From Spirosoma telluris (lineage in GTDB: Bacteria > Bacteroidota > Bacteroidia > Cytophagales > Spirosomataceae): DNA of 64,000 bases. Made by a program: the position numbers and the translations under genes. The stretch is from the NCBI GenBank assembly GCA_003259005.1, contig QLII01000002.1, positions 124,001 through 188,000 of the forward strand, in the 5' to 3' direction. Below the pieces are notes generated by a model. It was not told the origin of the DNA. It saw only the letters and a list, made by a program, of their open reading frames with translations, and did not search any database. Numbering within the stretch: position 1 is the stretch's first letter; each line of letters begins with the position of its first letter. Shown one piece after another: positions 10,062-19,490 of the stretch.

Positions 10062-10226
10062 TCAAAGACCTTCTTCTAATTCATTGAGAATTAATTCAAA
10101 AACTTCTGTTGGCGATTTCTTAAGCAGCTTGGCAATTCCAATTATATCCTGAACGGTGAAGGTTTCTGGATGCACAATTAATTTTTCTACATCTGTAACG
10201 GAGAGTCGGGTTACTAACTGATTCAT
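10062..10226 (-). CDS. Small 54-residue protein, HTH-like C-terminal half
   Basis: A small frame starting MNQLVTRLSV and ending NELEEGL, with a strong hairpin 12 bases after its stop. The sequence FTVQDIIGIAKLLKKSPTEV reads like the last helices of a Cro/CI-type helix-turn-helix protein. A similar pattern, EEITKLASFLKISPYKAFEL, occurs in the protein at 62336-62575. It is too short for a full DNA-binding domain, so it could be a remnant or a genuine small protein. Confidence 0.45.
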   Translation of the reverse strand: MNQLVTRLSVTDVEKLIVHPETFTVQDIIGIAKLLKKSPTEVFELILNELEEGL

Positions 10227-10521
10227 GGTCGTTTACGTTAGATAAAGAAGTAAACTAATATCCTTAGAAAACCCGAACCCTGAACAGGTGAATGGATAAA
10301 CAGGTACAAACTGGGGCTATACAAGAGTAAATCCATGATGAATCCTAAAAAAACAATAGGTTACTATTGGTGAGTCTACGCAGCTGTTTGTCTTATTTTA
10401 GTGACAAACACTTTATCTAAATCTTAGTTGACTGAAGTAATCTTTAACCTTGTGACAGCCCAAATTTCGACTAATGATGAGGGCTATTTAGTCATGGGTT
10501 TTCAACCTATTTGGTTACTCA

Positions 10522-11598
10522 ATGGCGATTTTAACAGAACCAGTACCCGCGCCCAACGAAACGATTCTCAGCCAGATTGGACCGGTCAAACTAATCGTAA
10601 AACCAGTAGCAGATCCAGAAGCTGTTACCTTATTGAAAAATACCGTTTACGGCACGAGTGGCATTCGGTATAAACAAACTGGCCAAGATCAGAAAATAAA
10701 CCAGTTGTCCAACCCATTTTTCTTCCATCTATACATTTCTGAAATCCTTCAAGGTATTTACTGTCTTGATCATCGACTCGTTACCTACCCCTTTGGAAGC
10801 ACTAATGCCTTTTATGGGCGCTACTTAGCCATTCCTGAATCAGCTCAGGGAAAGGGGTATGGCCGATTATTAAAAACTTCGGCGGTCAATTACATTGCGG
10901 GGACAATTAATTCGCCTTATCTATTTTACTCGTTCATTGAAGAGAAAAATACCCGTTCTCTCTCCCTGTCAAAGCAGATGAATTTTGCGAGTGTTGCCCG
11001 ACTTAAAACGTTTGTTTTCCGTAGCCTACATCCACAATCAGATGCGCGATTAAAGCGAGTATTACCAGTAGATCTTCCTGAAATAATTTCATTGCTGGAG
11101 GTCTACTATGCTGATTATGGGCTAGTAAACTTTGACAAAATAGGCTACCATCAAAATTACTTTACACTGATAGCTGAGGGCCAAGTATTAGCAGGAGTAC
11201 AAGCCAATCCCGTCACATGGAAGTTTTCACAAATGCCTAATTGGACCGGCTGGTTTTTAATGAATGTTCTACCCAGCATACCCTACTTAAAAAGACTTTT
11301 CCACCCAGCCTATTCGTTTTTAGCGCTGGAAGGTATTTATCTGGCTACGGGCCATGAACAGCTATTACCGGTTCTTTTAGAGAGTGTGCTGGCTTATTTC
11401 AACTTGAACAGTGCTCTCTTCGAGGTTGACTGTCAGGACAAACGGATAACGCCCCTGCTCGCTAGGATGGGTTTACTTAGCGGTTATCAGGCTGGTGTCA
11501 CCACACATGCCATGATAAAAACCTGTGGTTTATCGTTAAACCAAATAGCTCAGCTACAGGAATCGCTTGTTTATTGCTCTTCTTTCGACTTTACGTAA
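10522..11598 (+). CDS. GNAT-fold acetyltransferase-like protein
   Basis: A 358-residue protein whose first half carries the GNAT acetyl-CoA motif A (IPESAQGKGYGRLLK, about residues 109-123), preceded by a beta strand and followed by ENTRSLSLSKQMNF as motif B. The second half (about 180-350) resembles a second, degenerate GNAT lobe. The substrate is unknown. The stop is three bases before the GTG start of the LytS-type kinase, and a LytTR regulator follows, so the three genes form an apparent operon. Modification of a protein or small molecule in a signalling module is only an inference. Confidence 0.75.
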   Translation: MAILTEPVPAPNETILSQIGPVKLIVKPVADPEAVTLLKNTVYGTSGIRYKQTGQDQKINQLSNPFFFHLYISEILQGIYCLDHRLVTYPFGSTNAFYGRYLAIPESAQGKGYGRLLKTSAVNYIAGTINSPYLFYSFIEEKNTRSLSLSKQMNFASVARLKTFVFRSLHPQSDARLKRVLPVDLPEIISLLEVYYADYGLVNFDKIGYHQNYFTLIAEGQVLAGVQANPVTWKFSQMPNWTGWFLMNVLPSIPYLKRLFHPAYSFLALEGIYLATGHEQLLPVLLESVLAYFNLNSALFEVDCQDKRITPLLARMGLLSGYQAGVTTHAMIKTCGLSLNQIAQLQESLVYCSSFDFT

Positions 11599-11601
11599 TT
11601 A

Positions 11602-13047
11602 GTGGAAACTTCGAACTCAACGCAACTAACAGAACTATTAGAACAGGCAAGACAACACCTGTCCCAACCGTTTGCGCATAAGCAACGCAAATTGCTTACG
11701 TATCTCAATATTGCTTACATCACGCTGGCCGTCTTTTTTCTGTCTATTGAAAAAATTGAAACGGGAAACTTCGTTCCTCATGTATCGCTGGCTTACGTCT
11801 ATTTATTTGTTGGAGCGGCTAATTTCTTTTCTGCCCTTTATAACTATTGGATCTTAAGTGGAAAAACTAAAATCACCCTAGCAGGTCAACAGGTTGATTT
11901 AGATCCGGAAAGTAAATTTGACATTGCCGCCCGGTGGGTCAGTATCATTTCCATTATGTTTCTGGCCTTCTTAAACATGATCGGATTTGAAAATCCATCC
12001 AATGATTCAATTTTGGTCGATTTTGCCTTTGGTCATTCCCTAATCGTCCTGGCGGCTATACTACTGGGCCGCAAAGCTGCATTTGTTTGGTTTTTGATTG
12101 TCCTAGGTACCCTCTTGCTAAAATCGTACAGCATCGGCTTTACTTATCAATATAATTACTTGACTAGGGCCGAATCAGCTCGTTACGAAAAAGCCCTTGA
12201 ACAAAATGAAAATTGGGCCATACGGCGGAAAACTACCTTACAGCAGGAGGGGTTAAATCCACCCAAAGTAGTCCGGTATCTGAATGAATGGATCGTCTTT
12301 ATTTTGATCGCTTTCTTCACGGCTTATTTCTTTACCGGTATCTCGCTAGATATGATAAAAATCATTCCGTCCGTTACCCAGCGGTTAGCCAATGCGATCG
12401 ATACCGTTAAAGAGCAAGAATTGGAACGGGAGCGGGAAAAGAATTTACAGGAAGAGCAGAAAATGCGCCTTGAACAGGAAACCCTGCATGCTGAGCTTAA
12501 CTTTTTAAAATCACAGTTGAACCCTCATTTTCTCTATAACACCTTATATTATCTATACGTAAGAAGCCGTGAATACTCTGATGATTTAGCCGATTCACTT
12601 CTAAAAGTGTCAGATATTATGCGCTATAGCTTGCGGGAAGATTCAAAATTTGTTCTAGTTCAGGAGGAAATCACCTATTTAAAAGATTTCATCGCCTTGC
12701 ATCAGATGCGCAATAAAAATAAGCTCCAAATTGTGTTTAACGTACAGGGGCCTACTGATCAGAAGTTTATTATTCCCTTCATTTTAATCAGTTTGGTCGA
12801 AAATGCGTTTAAGCATGGGCGGATGACGAACCGAGATTTCCCCGTCATCATTAACCTAACCTGCTATGAAGATCGAATTGATTTTTACATGCGAAATCAG
12901 AAAGGGCATAAGCCTACGGTTGATTCAACGCACGTCGGTTTAGCCAACATCCAACGTCGGCTTGATTTAACGTACCCTTCCTCCTATACTTTTAAAATCG
13001 AACAAGATCAGGATTCCTTTTCTTGTTGGTTGTCGATCCTAGCCTAA
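11602..13047 (+). CDS. LytS/YehU-type sensor histidine kinase
   Basis: A 481-residue membrane kinase that starts with GTG three bases after the upstream stop. It has about five hydrophobic segments in residues 30-250 (such as LTYLNIAYITLAVFFLS, LAYVYLFVGAANFFS, SLIVLAAILLG, WIVFILIAFFTAYFF), a coiled coil rich in Glu and Arg (270-305), and the His_kinase domain with phospho-acceptor motif LNPHFLYNTLY, then a HATPase domain with N box ENAFKHG. It should phosphorylate the LytTR regulator encoded 19 bases downstream. The signal sensed is not evident. Confidence 0.92.
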   Translation: METSNSTQLTELLEQARQHLSQPFAHKQRKLLTYLNIAYITLAVFFLSIEKIETGNFVPHVSLAYVYLFVGAANFFSALYNYWILSGKTKITLAGQQVDLDPESKFDIAARWVSIISIMFLAFLNMIGFENPSNDSILVDFAFGHSLIVLAAILLGRKAAFVWFLIVLGTLLLKSYSIGFTYQYNYLTRAESARYEKALEQNENWAIRRKTTLQQEGLNPPKVVRYLNEWIVFILIAFFTAYFFTGISLDMIKIIPSVTQRLANAIDTVKEQELEREREKNLQEEQKMRLEQETLHAELNFLKSQLNPHFLYNTLYYLYVRSREYSDDLADSLLKVSDIMRYSLREDSKFVLVQEEITYLKDFIALHQMRNKNKLQIVFNVQGPTDQKFIIPFILISLVENAFKHGRMTNRDFPVIINLTCYEDRIDFYMRNQKGHKPTVDSTHVGLANIQRRLDLTYPSSYTFKIEQDQDSFSCWLSILA

Positions 13048-13066
13048 GTACTTAATTTTTATTGTC

Positions 13067-13813
13067 ATGACCTGTATCGTAATTGATGACGAGGAATTTG
13101 CTATACAGCACCTAGAGGACTTAATCCGTAAAGTGCCGTATCTTGAGTTAAAAGGCTCATTTCCTGACCCTTCCGAAGCCATTGTCTATTTGCAGGAAAA
13201 TCCAGTAGATCTCATTTTTGTCGATGCCGAAATGCCCAATCATGCTATTAATGGGATCGACTTTATTAAAATCGTTGGACAATTTCAGAAATATGTCCTG
13301 ACGACAGCATACCCTCAGTACGCATTACAAGGCTACGATTTAGATGTCGTTGACTTTCTGCACAAACCATTTGGCTTTGATCGCTTCTTAAAAGCTGTAC
13401 AAAAAGCACAGACAAGCCTAGAGCCGGTAGAGAAACCATTTCTGGTTCAACCTAGGGAATCGTTCATTTACGTCAAGTCAGAAGGCAACTTAATTGCAGC
13501 TTATTTTGATGAAATCTGTTGGATTGAAACAGCTCCAGAGCGCAACTACATTCATATTCTTACGCAAAACGACCGATTAACCTCCCATCTATCACTTACC
13601 GATATTGAATCTCAATTACCCAATACGCTCTTTTCAAGAATTCATAAATCATACATTGTTGACAGGACTAAAATACGAGTGGTCAATAAGGAAAAGAACA
13701 CCGTCAGTATTCTTAGACAGGGAGAACTGAAAGAATTACCCGTTGGGGAATCATACCGAAAATCATTGTATCAACTGATTGATAAAAAGGTGGTTCGGAA
13801 AGATGGTAAATGA
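13067..13813 (+). CDS. LytTR-family response regulator
   Basis: A 248-residue protein with a receiver domain at 1-120 (acidic pair DDEE at 7-10, phospho-acceptor D53 in FVDAEMPN, Lys in HKPFGF) and a LytTR DNA-binding domain at about 145-245 (IYVKSEGNLIAAYF, HKSYIVDRTKIRV). It is the expected output of the kinase just upstream; LytTR proteins usually bind paired direct repeats near target promoters. The target is unknown. Confidence 0.93.
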   Translation: MTCIVIDDEEFAIQHLEDLIRKVPYLELKGSFPDPSEAIVYLQENPVDLIFVDAEMPNHAINGIDFIKIVGQFQKYVLTTAYPQYALQGYDLDVVDFLHKPFGFDRFLKAVQKAQTSLEPVEKPFLVQPRESFIYVKSEGNLIAAYFDEICWIETAPERNYIHILTQNDRLTSHLSLTDIESQLPNTLFSRIHKSYIVDRTKIRVVNKEKNTVSILRQGELKELPVGESYRKSLYQLIDKKVVRKDGK

Positions 13814-14228
13814 ACGGATCTTCTACCTTGCAGCTTAAAACTGGTTGATAAACGTATATGCCCGGATTATGTCACACATTTACCTACAATGCGGGCCGCT
13901 TCTATTCGATCTTCTTAGGTCGATGGCTTCCTCATAAACGCTCAAATCACCATTATCTTAAGAATGTTGATTTACACCCCAATTAATTTACCGCATAGCC
14001 AATGTTTTGGCAACCTTAATTTCCGTTTTTCACTCATCCAGGTTGACTCGTAAGTCATCAATTCAATGACTTATTTTCTAATTAGAAAAATATAATTAGA
14101 AATAATAACCATACTTTTTTCCCCGATGTCTTAATAAGGTTTGACTTTTACTTTCTGCGAACTGTTTATTTAATAAAAACGCCCTGGCAAATCTGCCAGG
14201 GCGTTGTGAATCAGGTGATTTTGTTGAT
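13814..14228. other. Intergenic between convergent genes
   Basis: A 415-base AT-rich gap between the LytTR gene and the convergent SDR. It holds the strong hairpin at 14178-14205 and nothing else I can support. Confidence 0.6.
14178..14205 (-). terminator. Rho-independent terminator after the SDR
   Basis: A perfect 12-bp stem (AACGCCCTGGCA / TGCCAGGGCGTT) with an AATC loop, followed on the minus strand by a T-rich tract. It lies 23 bases past the end of the SDR at 14229. Confidence 0.88.
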
Positions 14229-15029
14229 TCACATTTTATAATGATTTCGAATCATGAGTTCGTACATTCCAGTCGGTAACAGGCTTTTAAGCAAAACGGA
14301 AAATTTCTCCAGTGATTTACCCACCCGGTATGATCGATCAACCTGGGGCGACAGAATGATTTTTTCGACAAGAGGCCCAAATACGTCTGGTTCGATCCCT
14401 TCACTGACGCTTTCATCGATTAGGGCATACGTGCGGTCAAACGTTTCCTTATAGGCACTATCGGCTGGTAAGGATACGCGCAGCCTATTCTTGTTAATAT
14501 CCGTTTTCGTTCCACCTGGTTGGATGTAGCAAGCCTGAATCCCGAAAGAGGCCAGCTCTAATCGCAGCGCTTCAGTGAGCCGGTCAACTGCCGCTTTACT
14601 AGCGCAGTATCCGCCCCGAAACGGAAGGCCTGCCTCTGCGGCAATGGAACTTATGTTAATAATTAAACCAGACTTTTGCTGACGCATTGTAGGCAATACG
14701 GCCTGAATGGTGCGGATTGTACCAAAGACATTCGTATCGAATACCCGCTGTACATCGGCAAGCAGTAAGGCCTCAACCGGACCCGCGATAGCCAATCCAG
14801 CATTGTTAATTAATACATCAATTCGGCCATGCTGCTCCACAATATGGCTAACCCCTTTCTGAATGCTTGTTTCATCACAGACATCCATATCCATTGTTAA
14901 AAAAGGCTTCGATTGCTGTTCAATAGACCGGGATGTTCCGTACACGGTAAAGCCCTTTTGCGCCAAATAGGTGGCCATGGTTTCTCCCAATCCCGTTGAG
15001 GCCCCTGTTATTAAAATGATTTTTGACAT
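14229..15029 (-). CDS. Short-chain dehydrogenase/reductase (SDR)
   Basis: A 266-residue classical SDR: cofactor motif TGASTGLGE at 7-15, NNAG motif in LINNAGLAI, catalytic Ser in NISSIAAE and Tyr-Lys in YCASK. It should be a soluble NADP(H)-dependent enzyme; the TGASxGLG and long C-terminal tail resemble the broad-substrate SDRs that respond to stress in Bacteroidota. It is monocistronic with its own terminator. Substrate unknown. Confidence 0.9.
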   Translation of the reverse strand: MSKIILITGASTGLGETMATYLAQKGFTVYGTSRSIEQQSKPFLTMDMDVCDETSIQKGVSHIVEQHGRIDVLINNAGLAIAGPVEALLLADVQRVFDTNVFGTIRTIQAVLPTMRQQKSGLIINISSIAAEAGLPFRGGYCASKAAVDRLTEALRLELASFGIQACYIQPGGTKTDINKNRLRVSLPADSAYKETFDRTYALIDESVSEGIEPDVFGPLVEKIILSPQVDRSYRVGKSLEKFSVLLKSLLPTGMYELMIRNHYKM

Positions 15030-15104
15030 ACATTAAACCGGATAAAACGCTTATTAACTCTCCATTTAATCTTTACCCTTTAATTTTATAGCATTGATTT
15101 TTGT

Positions 15105-15709
15105 TTACCGAGCCCTCAAAATTTCATTCCATCGGGTCGTGTACCGCTTGCTTAAAAACTTGCTGCGCGGCTTCCAATGCTCACTAAATCCCTGACAGGC
15201 AAATCGTATTTTGTCCCGACCATACTTCGCGTTGAGCTTATCAACAGTCTGGCTTACCGCTCGTAGGCGGGGATCAGAAACATTATTAAAAATGGTTGGC
15301 TGCTGATGATCGTGGGGAACAAAGCCCGATAGCATTACTCCCACTCGCTTATACTTGTAGCCAGGCTTGTAGATTGTGTTTAATCATACTGGGGTAACTC
15401 AGGGGTAGCATTGGTAGGATGGGGCAGCGCTGTAGCCTGGCTATTTAAATATTGCGGCTGATCGGTTCGGAATGGATTCGTTTGCAAATACACGGTTACT
15501 AAGCAGGCCGCTGACTGTTGTCTTCTTAATTTCTCGGCGCATCGAACTACGTGGGTAGTCAGCGCTTCTTGCATGGTCTTCAGATCGTCAACGGGCTGAC
15601 CAAAACAAGGTAAGGTTAAAATCGACTTCTTCGGCGCTGGATACTGCTGGACGGGACGACGGGGATTTCCTCGCAATTCATCGACTACACGTAAGCCTTC
15701 AATGGTCAT
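15105..15709 (-). pseudogene. umuC: umuC (Y-family DNA polymerase V) remnant
   Basis: Two minus-strand frames together cover the C-terminal part of UmuC: 15380-15709 (TIEGLRVVDELRG, a KKSIL...FGQPV segment and AEKLRRQ) and 15105-15344 (GVMLSGFVPHDHQQ, VDKLNAKYGRDKIRFACQG, YTTRWNEIL at the natural end). The frames join if one T is added near 15382 (giving QYDLNTIYKPGYKYKRVGV), but about four residues seem missing there. The whole N-terminal palm and catalytic region is absent: an in-frame stop lies just upstream of KKHMTIEG and unrelated DNA follows. No umuD is seen beside it. This is a real remnant of an SOS-mutagenesis gene. Confidence 0.85.
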
Positions 15710-15855
15710 GTGTTTCTTAATCTACACATCATGGCACTGCGTCAAGTAATTGGAAACTGTCTCTAAGCTTTAGACAATTCCACAAGTCAATAAGCCATAA
15801 CCGGTTATCTATGAATAGTTAGAGACTCCTGGTTACCTTCTACCTAGCAATTACT

Positions 15856-16095
15856 TCAACCGTTGTTCCGATTTTCCTCTTTCAGTTTACGGTAAGCTTT
15901 CCAGTAGGTAGCCCCCCTTGTATAGTCAATCAGTAATGCTTTGGCTCCTCGACTGTATATGACCAATCGGTCAACGCGTTGTTCCTGATACAACTTGTCA
16001 ACTGATTTTAATGCACCCTCGTAGGCTTCCTGATGGATTGCGAGTGGGGTAAACCGGCCTGAACTACCGATCTCCTTTTGCCGTTCGTACCGCAT
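15856..16095 (-). CDS. Hypothetical 79-residue protein
   Basis: A short, charged frame starting MRYERQKEIGSSGRF. It has no membrane segment or known motif; the middle (VDKLYQEQRVDRLVIYSRG) could form helix-strand-helix. It lies between the umuC remnant and the recombinase in an accessory region. I do not recognise a family. Confidence 0.4.
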   Translation of the reverse strand: MRYERQKEIGSSGRFTPLAIHQEAYEGALKSVDKLYQEQRVDRLVIYSRGAKALLIDYTRGATYWKAYRKLKEENRNNG

Positions 16096-16253
16096 ATAAA
16101 TACCCTCTTTTACTGTTTAATATACACTTCCACTTTCTTCTCCCCCTCCGTATCTTTCCTTAAGGTAATTATTTGAAAAAATCCTTAATTTCAACGATTA
16201 TCGGAAACACGTCTTTCCGAGATGTTGAAATAAATTGTACCTTGCTACCTGAA

Positions 16254-17488
16254 ATGCCCGAGCGTATGGCTAAGTCATCAAGATCTATTTCTACACTCTC
16301 CTCGAAAAGCGAGGCCATTCAGACGAGCAGCACGGTGCTGACTCTGACCCAGGTGCTAAACTACTTTGCGGCCTGGCTGCCCAAACCAGGTAACTATCCC
16401 CGGATCGTGCGACCCTACCTGGTTTATTGTCTGACCAATAAATATTCTATTGACCGATTTAGCCTAAGTTTGTTTGCGGCTGGCTTACCCGCTAATCGGA
16501 TTTCTCCGTTGCGAAAGTTTCTCCTGTTTTATCAAATCCAGGGCATGCCCCGCTTGGTCGTCGATCCCCGTCAGCTTCTACAACGATTCCAGCGGCCAAT
16601 GAATTAATTCTGGGGTTCCTGCATGATTCAACTACCTTACGAGGGGAGGAGTCTAAAGATACATATACTAAATCCCTTAACGCGTTCTTTCTCTATCTAG
16701 CCGATGAACAAGGGCAGGGTAATCAGGCGTCGTTTACCGGGCAAACGGTGAGTCGCTACGTCGAGTGGCTCAAGAAAGAAGGCTTATCAGCATTTACAGT
16801 TAATATTCGCCTGTCGGCCATTAAGCAGCTGGCGGCCTGGGTAATTAAAAATCGTAGCCAGGTCGGATTAGTTGCTGATCAGGTCGACGCACTAAGGGAT
16901 GTAGCTGCTGTGCGTGGCCTGACGACCGAACGTAAGTTTTATAAAGATAGTCTAGAGCGAACGGAACGGGATGCGCTACTGAATTCTATTGATGACTCTG
17001 CCGACCGGGCACTAGTCGCCTTATTAGTCATCGAAGGCTTACGAACGGTTGAAGTGACCCGGCTGCGTGTAGGTGACATCGATTTTGATCGAAAACAATT
17101 ATGGGTTAAAGGGAAAGGGAAGGACACCCGGAAAGACGTGCATTTGTTTGATTCTTGCGCTCAGGCATTAAAGGTTTACTTACAGGATAAAGACTATTGG
17201 CCTATTCACCCACAGTCTGGAAAAGCCTTATGGACTGATTTAAAAACCTACCAGATCAGGTACCGAGTCGATAAGTATCTGCGACAAATGGAATTAAAAC
17301 GGCCCCGGTTGTCCGCGCACAGTCTACGCCATACGACGGGCCAACTTCTTATTCAGGAAGGCGTTGAACCGGTTCATGTGCAGCGGCATTTACGGCATGA
17401 ATTATTTGAAACAACGCAATTTTATATCAAGAAACAAACAGAAAAAGACTATTATGTTAAACTCTCAGACATTCATGTAACTATTTGA
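16254..17488 (+). CDS. Tyrosine recombinase/integrase, apparent frameshift
   Basis: A site-specific tyrosine recombinase. The C-terminal catalytic domain is clear: Arg I in EGLRTVEVTRL, HSLRHT (His-x-x-Arg), then HLRHELFETTQFY with the second His and the nucleophilic Tyr. Upstream, the frame stays open before the GTG at 16748 and encodes a core-binding domain. Adding one C to the C4 run at 16566-16569 joins it to the frame from ATG 16254 (LTQVLNYFAAWLPKPGNYP), giving a 411-residue protein with an N-terminal arm. As read, the first frame stops at 16607. A TTG at 16173 is an alternative start. It could mobilise the neighbouring accessory region, but no attachment site was found. Confidence 0.78.
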
Positions 17489-17720
17489 TAGTTAGTTATT
17501 TGATAGGCTTGTTAACAACGTAACAAGTTAATTTTGTCTATTATTATTTTTGTTACATAATTAATTTATTACAATATTATTATACGTTTACTGGACAACG
17601 GGGAAAAAAGTGGAATAATTATTCTTCCTTTCATAATTAGTAATTATGTATGTTGCATAATATGAAATAATGTATTATATTTAATTAATAATCAATTAGT
17701 TAAATATAATATAGCTGATT

Positions 17721-18101
17721 ATGCGCGCTTACTTAATTGATCCCTCAACCCGAACAATTTCCCTGGTAGATACAGATGGAGAGTTACTAAGCATTTATGC
17801 TTTATTAGATTGCCAGTTAGTGACTACAGCCGCTGGTCAACCGAACGGTGACATTCTATTTGTGGATGATGATGTTTCAGAAAGTGAACATGACGCCTTT
17901 TCATTCGAAGGTTGGACGATTTACAGCAAGGCACTCGTCTTAGGAACTGATGAAGAAGGAGAAAGTACTACGCCCCAAACATTAATTCACATATTCGAGG
18001 ATCAGATTAGCTGGTTAGGTAAAAAGGTATTTGATCCTAATGTGGCTTTTTTATCCTGGGAAACGTCAAATTTGATTTGGGTAGGCCTATTTCCTAATTA
18101 A
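17721..18101 (+). CDS. DUF3846-like small protein
   Basis: A 126-residue acidic protein. The pattern MRAYLIDPSTRTISLVDTDG, then ILFVDDD and a late alternating hydrophobic segment, resembles plasmid and phage proteins of the DUF3846 group, whose function is unknown. The 232-base gap upstream is extremely AT-rich. It sits between a recombinase and a toxin remnant, consistent with a mobile-element passenger. Confidence 0.6.
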   Translation: MRAYLIDPSTRTISLVDTDGELLSIYALLDCQLVTTAAGQPNGDILFVDDDVSESEHDAFSFEGWTIYSKALVLGTDEEGESTTPQTLIHIFEDQISWLGKKVFDPNVAFLSWETSNLIWVGLFPN

Positions 18102-18158
18102 AAGTAGTACCTATACAACCTGTAACCGAAATAGTTACGGGCCACTTACTAAAGAAAT

Positions 18159-18440
18159 ATGTTTGAATCTGAGAAATCTAAAGGCGTCCAGCTGTCGGAT
18201 AAAAACAACATAATTCCGGGTGCCTTTGTCGGTCTTTCCGTCAGTTTATACGTACGGGTCTGGTGTCTTCAACCCTCAGATACGGGTGACCTGTATCACC
18301 AATAAACCGCTATTTATCCATCCGTTGAAGCGTATAATACGCGCTCCGTTCGGCCTGAATACAAACTTTTACCCGGGATTATTAATGATTATGATCGACC
18401 GGTTCATATTGATCTAGCAACATTGACCATTGAACCTTAA
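18159..18440 (+). pseudogene. Unknown gene interrupted by an in-frame stop
   Basis: A frame from ATG 18159 (MFESEKSKGVQLSDKNN) continues to a stop at 18438-18440 and is interrupted only by TAA at 18303-18305. The part after the stop (EAYNTRSVRPEYKLLPGIIN) looks protein-like. No family is recognised. It may be a broken gene like its neighbour, or two chance frames. Confidence 0.3.
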
Positions 18441-18523
18441 TTGTTTTCTTCACAAACAATCAAGGGAAACAAACGCAAATAGGTATAAAATGTGTTAGTA
18501 TATTTGAGAAACGATCCCTGACG

Positions 18524-18817
18524 ATGGCACTTACCCTACAAACAGAATCTCCATCGGTTATGACCGAGTGGCTACAGCTTGAGACGGCGGTTGAAGTTAT
18601 TGGCCAGGTCATTGCATTTTACGTAGGCCAGGTCGCCCAGGAGCGCAACCAGAATGCGCCTAATGTGGATCGTATTCAGGAATGGGAGCAGAAAATAAAA
18701 GACTTAGGTAAGGAACGGCGGGCCTGCTACCGTGCCGCGACTAAGGAAGCGATCATTGCCAAAGCTTATTCGGTTTACGCGCCATTTATTCAGGAACAGA
18801 GTAACCAGTATGCTTGA
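18524..18817 (+). CDS. Small helical partner of the zeta-toxin-like gene (putative antitoxin)
   Basis: A 97-residue, predominantly helical protein (ETAVEVIGQVIAFYVGQVAQ; IQEWEQKIKDLGKERRACY). Its end overlaps the start of the zeta-toxin-like frame by 8 bases, the usual arrangement for translationally coupled toxin-antitoxin pairs. No sequence match to the classical epsilon antitoxin is claimed; the role is inferred from position. Confidence 0.5.
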   Translation: MALTLQTESPSVMTEWLQLETAVEVIGQVIAFYVGQVAQERNQNAPNVDRIQEWEQKIKDLGKERRACYRAATKEAIIAKAYSVYAPFIQEQSNQYA

Positions 18818-19295
18818 TGAGTTAGGGGTTACTCCCTCGGAATTACAACTTGCTTTACATCGAAGTCGTGAAGAGGTGTTTGCGTAAGCCGTTGCCCAGC
18901 AATACCCTATCGGCGTTATTTTAGGTGGACAACCAGCTGCTGGTAAATCGTTGTTGATTGGCTGCATACAGGACGACCGACCCGATCTCCCCTTCGTAGT
19001 GATCAATGGGGATGAGTTTAGAGCATTTCACCCGCGATTTAACGAACTTAACAGGTCTGGAGAACTGAAAGCAGCCAATGCTACTCAACCCTTTGCCAAC
19101 TACATTGGCCAAACGTTATTGACCGAAGCGATTAAAAACCGGTATAACATTATTATTGAGGGAACGATGCGAAACCCCGACGTTCCAGCTGCCACAGCGC
19201 ATCGGTTTCGGCAGCACGGTTATTCGCCCGAAGCCCATATACTTGGCGTTCCATTTGAACAATTCATGCAGGGTTTTCTTGGACGATTTGGCTAA
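18810..19295 (+). pseudogene. Zeta-toxin-family kinase, nonsense-mutated and truncated
   Basis: The frame starts at ATG 18810 (MLDELGVTPSELQL), meets TAA at 18885-18887 after EEVFA, and continues in the same frame with AVAQQYPIGVILGGQPAAGKS, the Walker A of zeta toxins (UDP-N-acetylglucosamine kinases that poison cell-wall synthesis). Further zeta features are INGDEFR with the catalytic Asp and IIIEGTMRN. The stop is one substitution from a Glu codon (GAA to TAA). The C-terminus ends early at LGRFG, short of the usual length. The toxin is therefore most likely inactive. Confidence 0.8.
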
Positions 19296-19490
19296 GTACA
19301 AAATTTAAGTCTAAAACTCTGATTAATAACAGCATAGGCGTTCATTAAATTTATCGCAAATGGCTTTAAATGAACGAATTAGTATTTGACTGGTCCAGTA
19401 AATTATTGACCATTTGTTGTTAATTCGTTTTTATATTGACCAGAGTAAATTAAACCAAGTTCTTTATTGGCTTAAAACCTTTCTAAAGCT

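Noticed and set aside
16748..17488. Integrase as a 246-residue protein starting at GTG 16748
   Set aside because: The frame continues upstream with an evident core-binding domain that joins the 16254 frame after one added C, so this start truncates the protein.
18220..18417. Plus-strand 65-codon frame
   Set aside because: Overlaps a more protein-like frame (18159-18440) and has no recognisable features.
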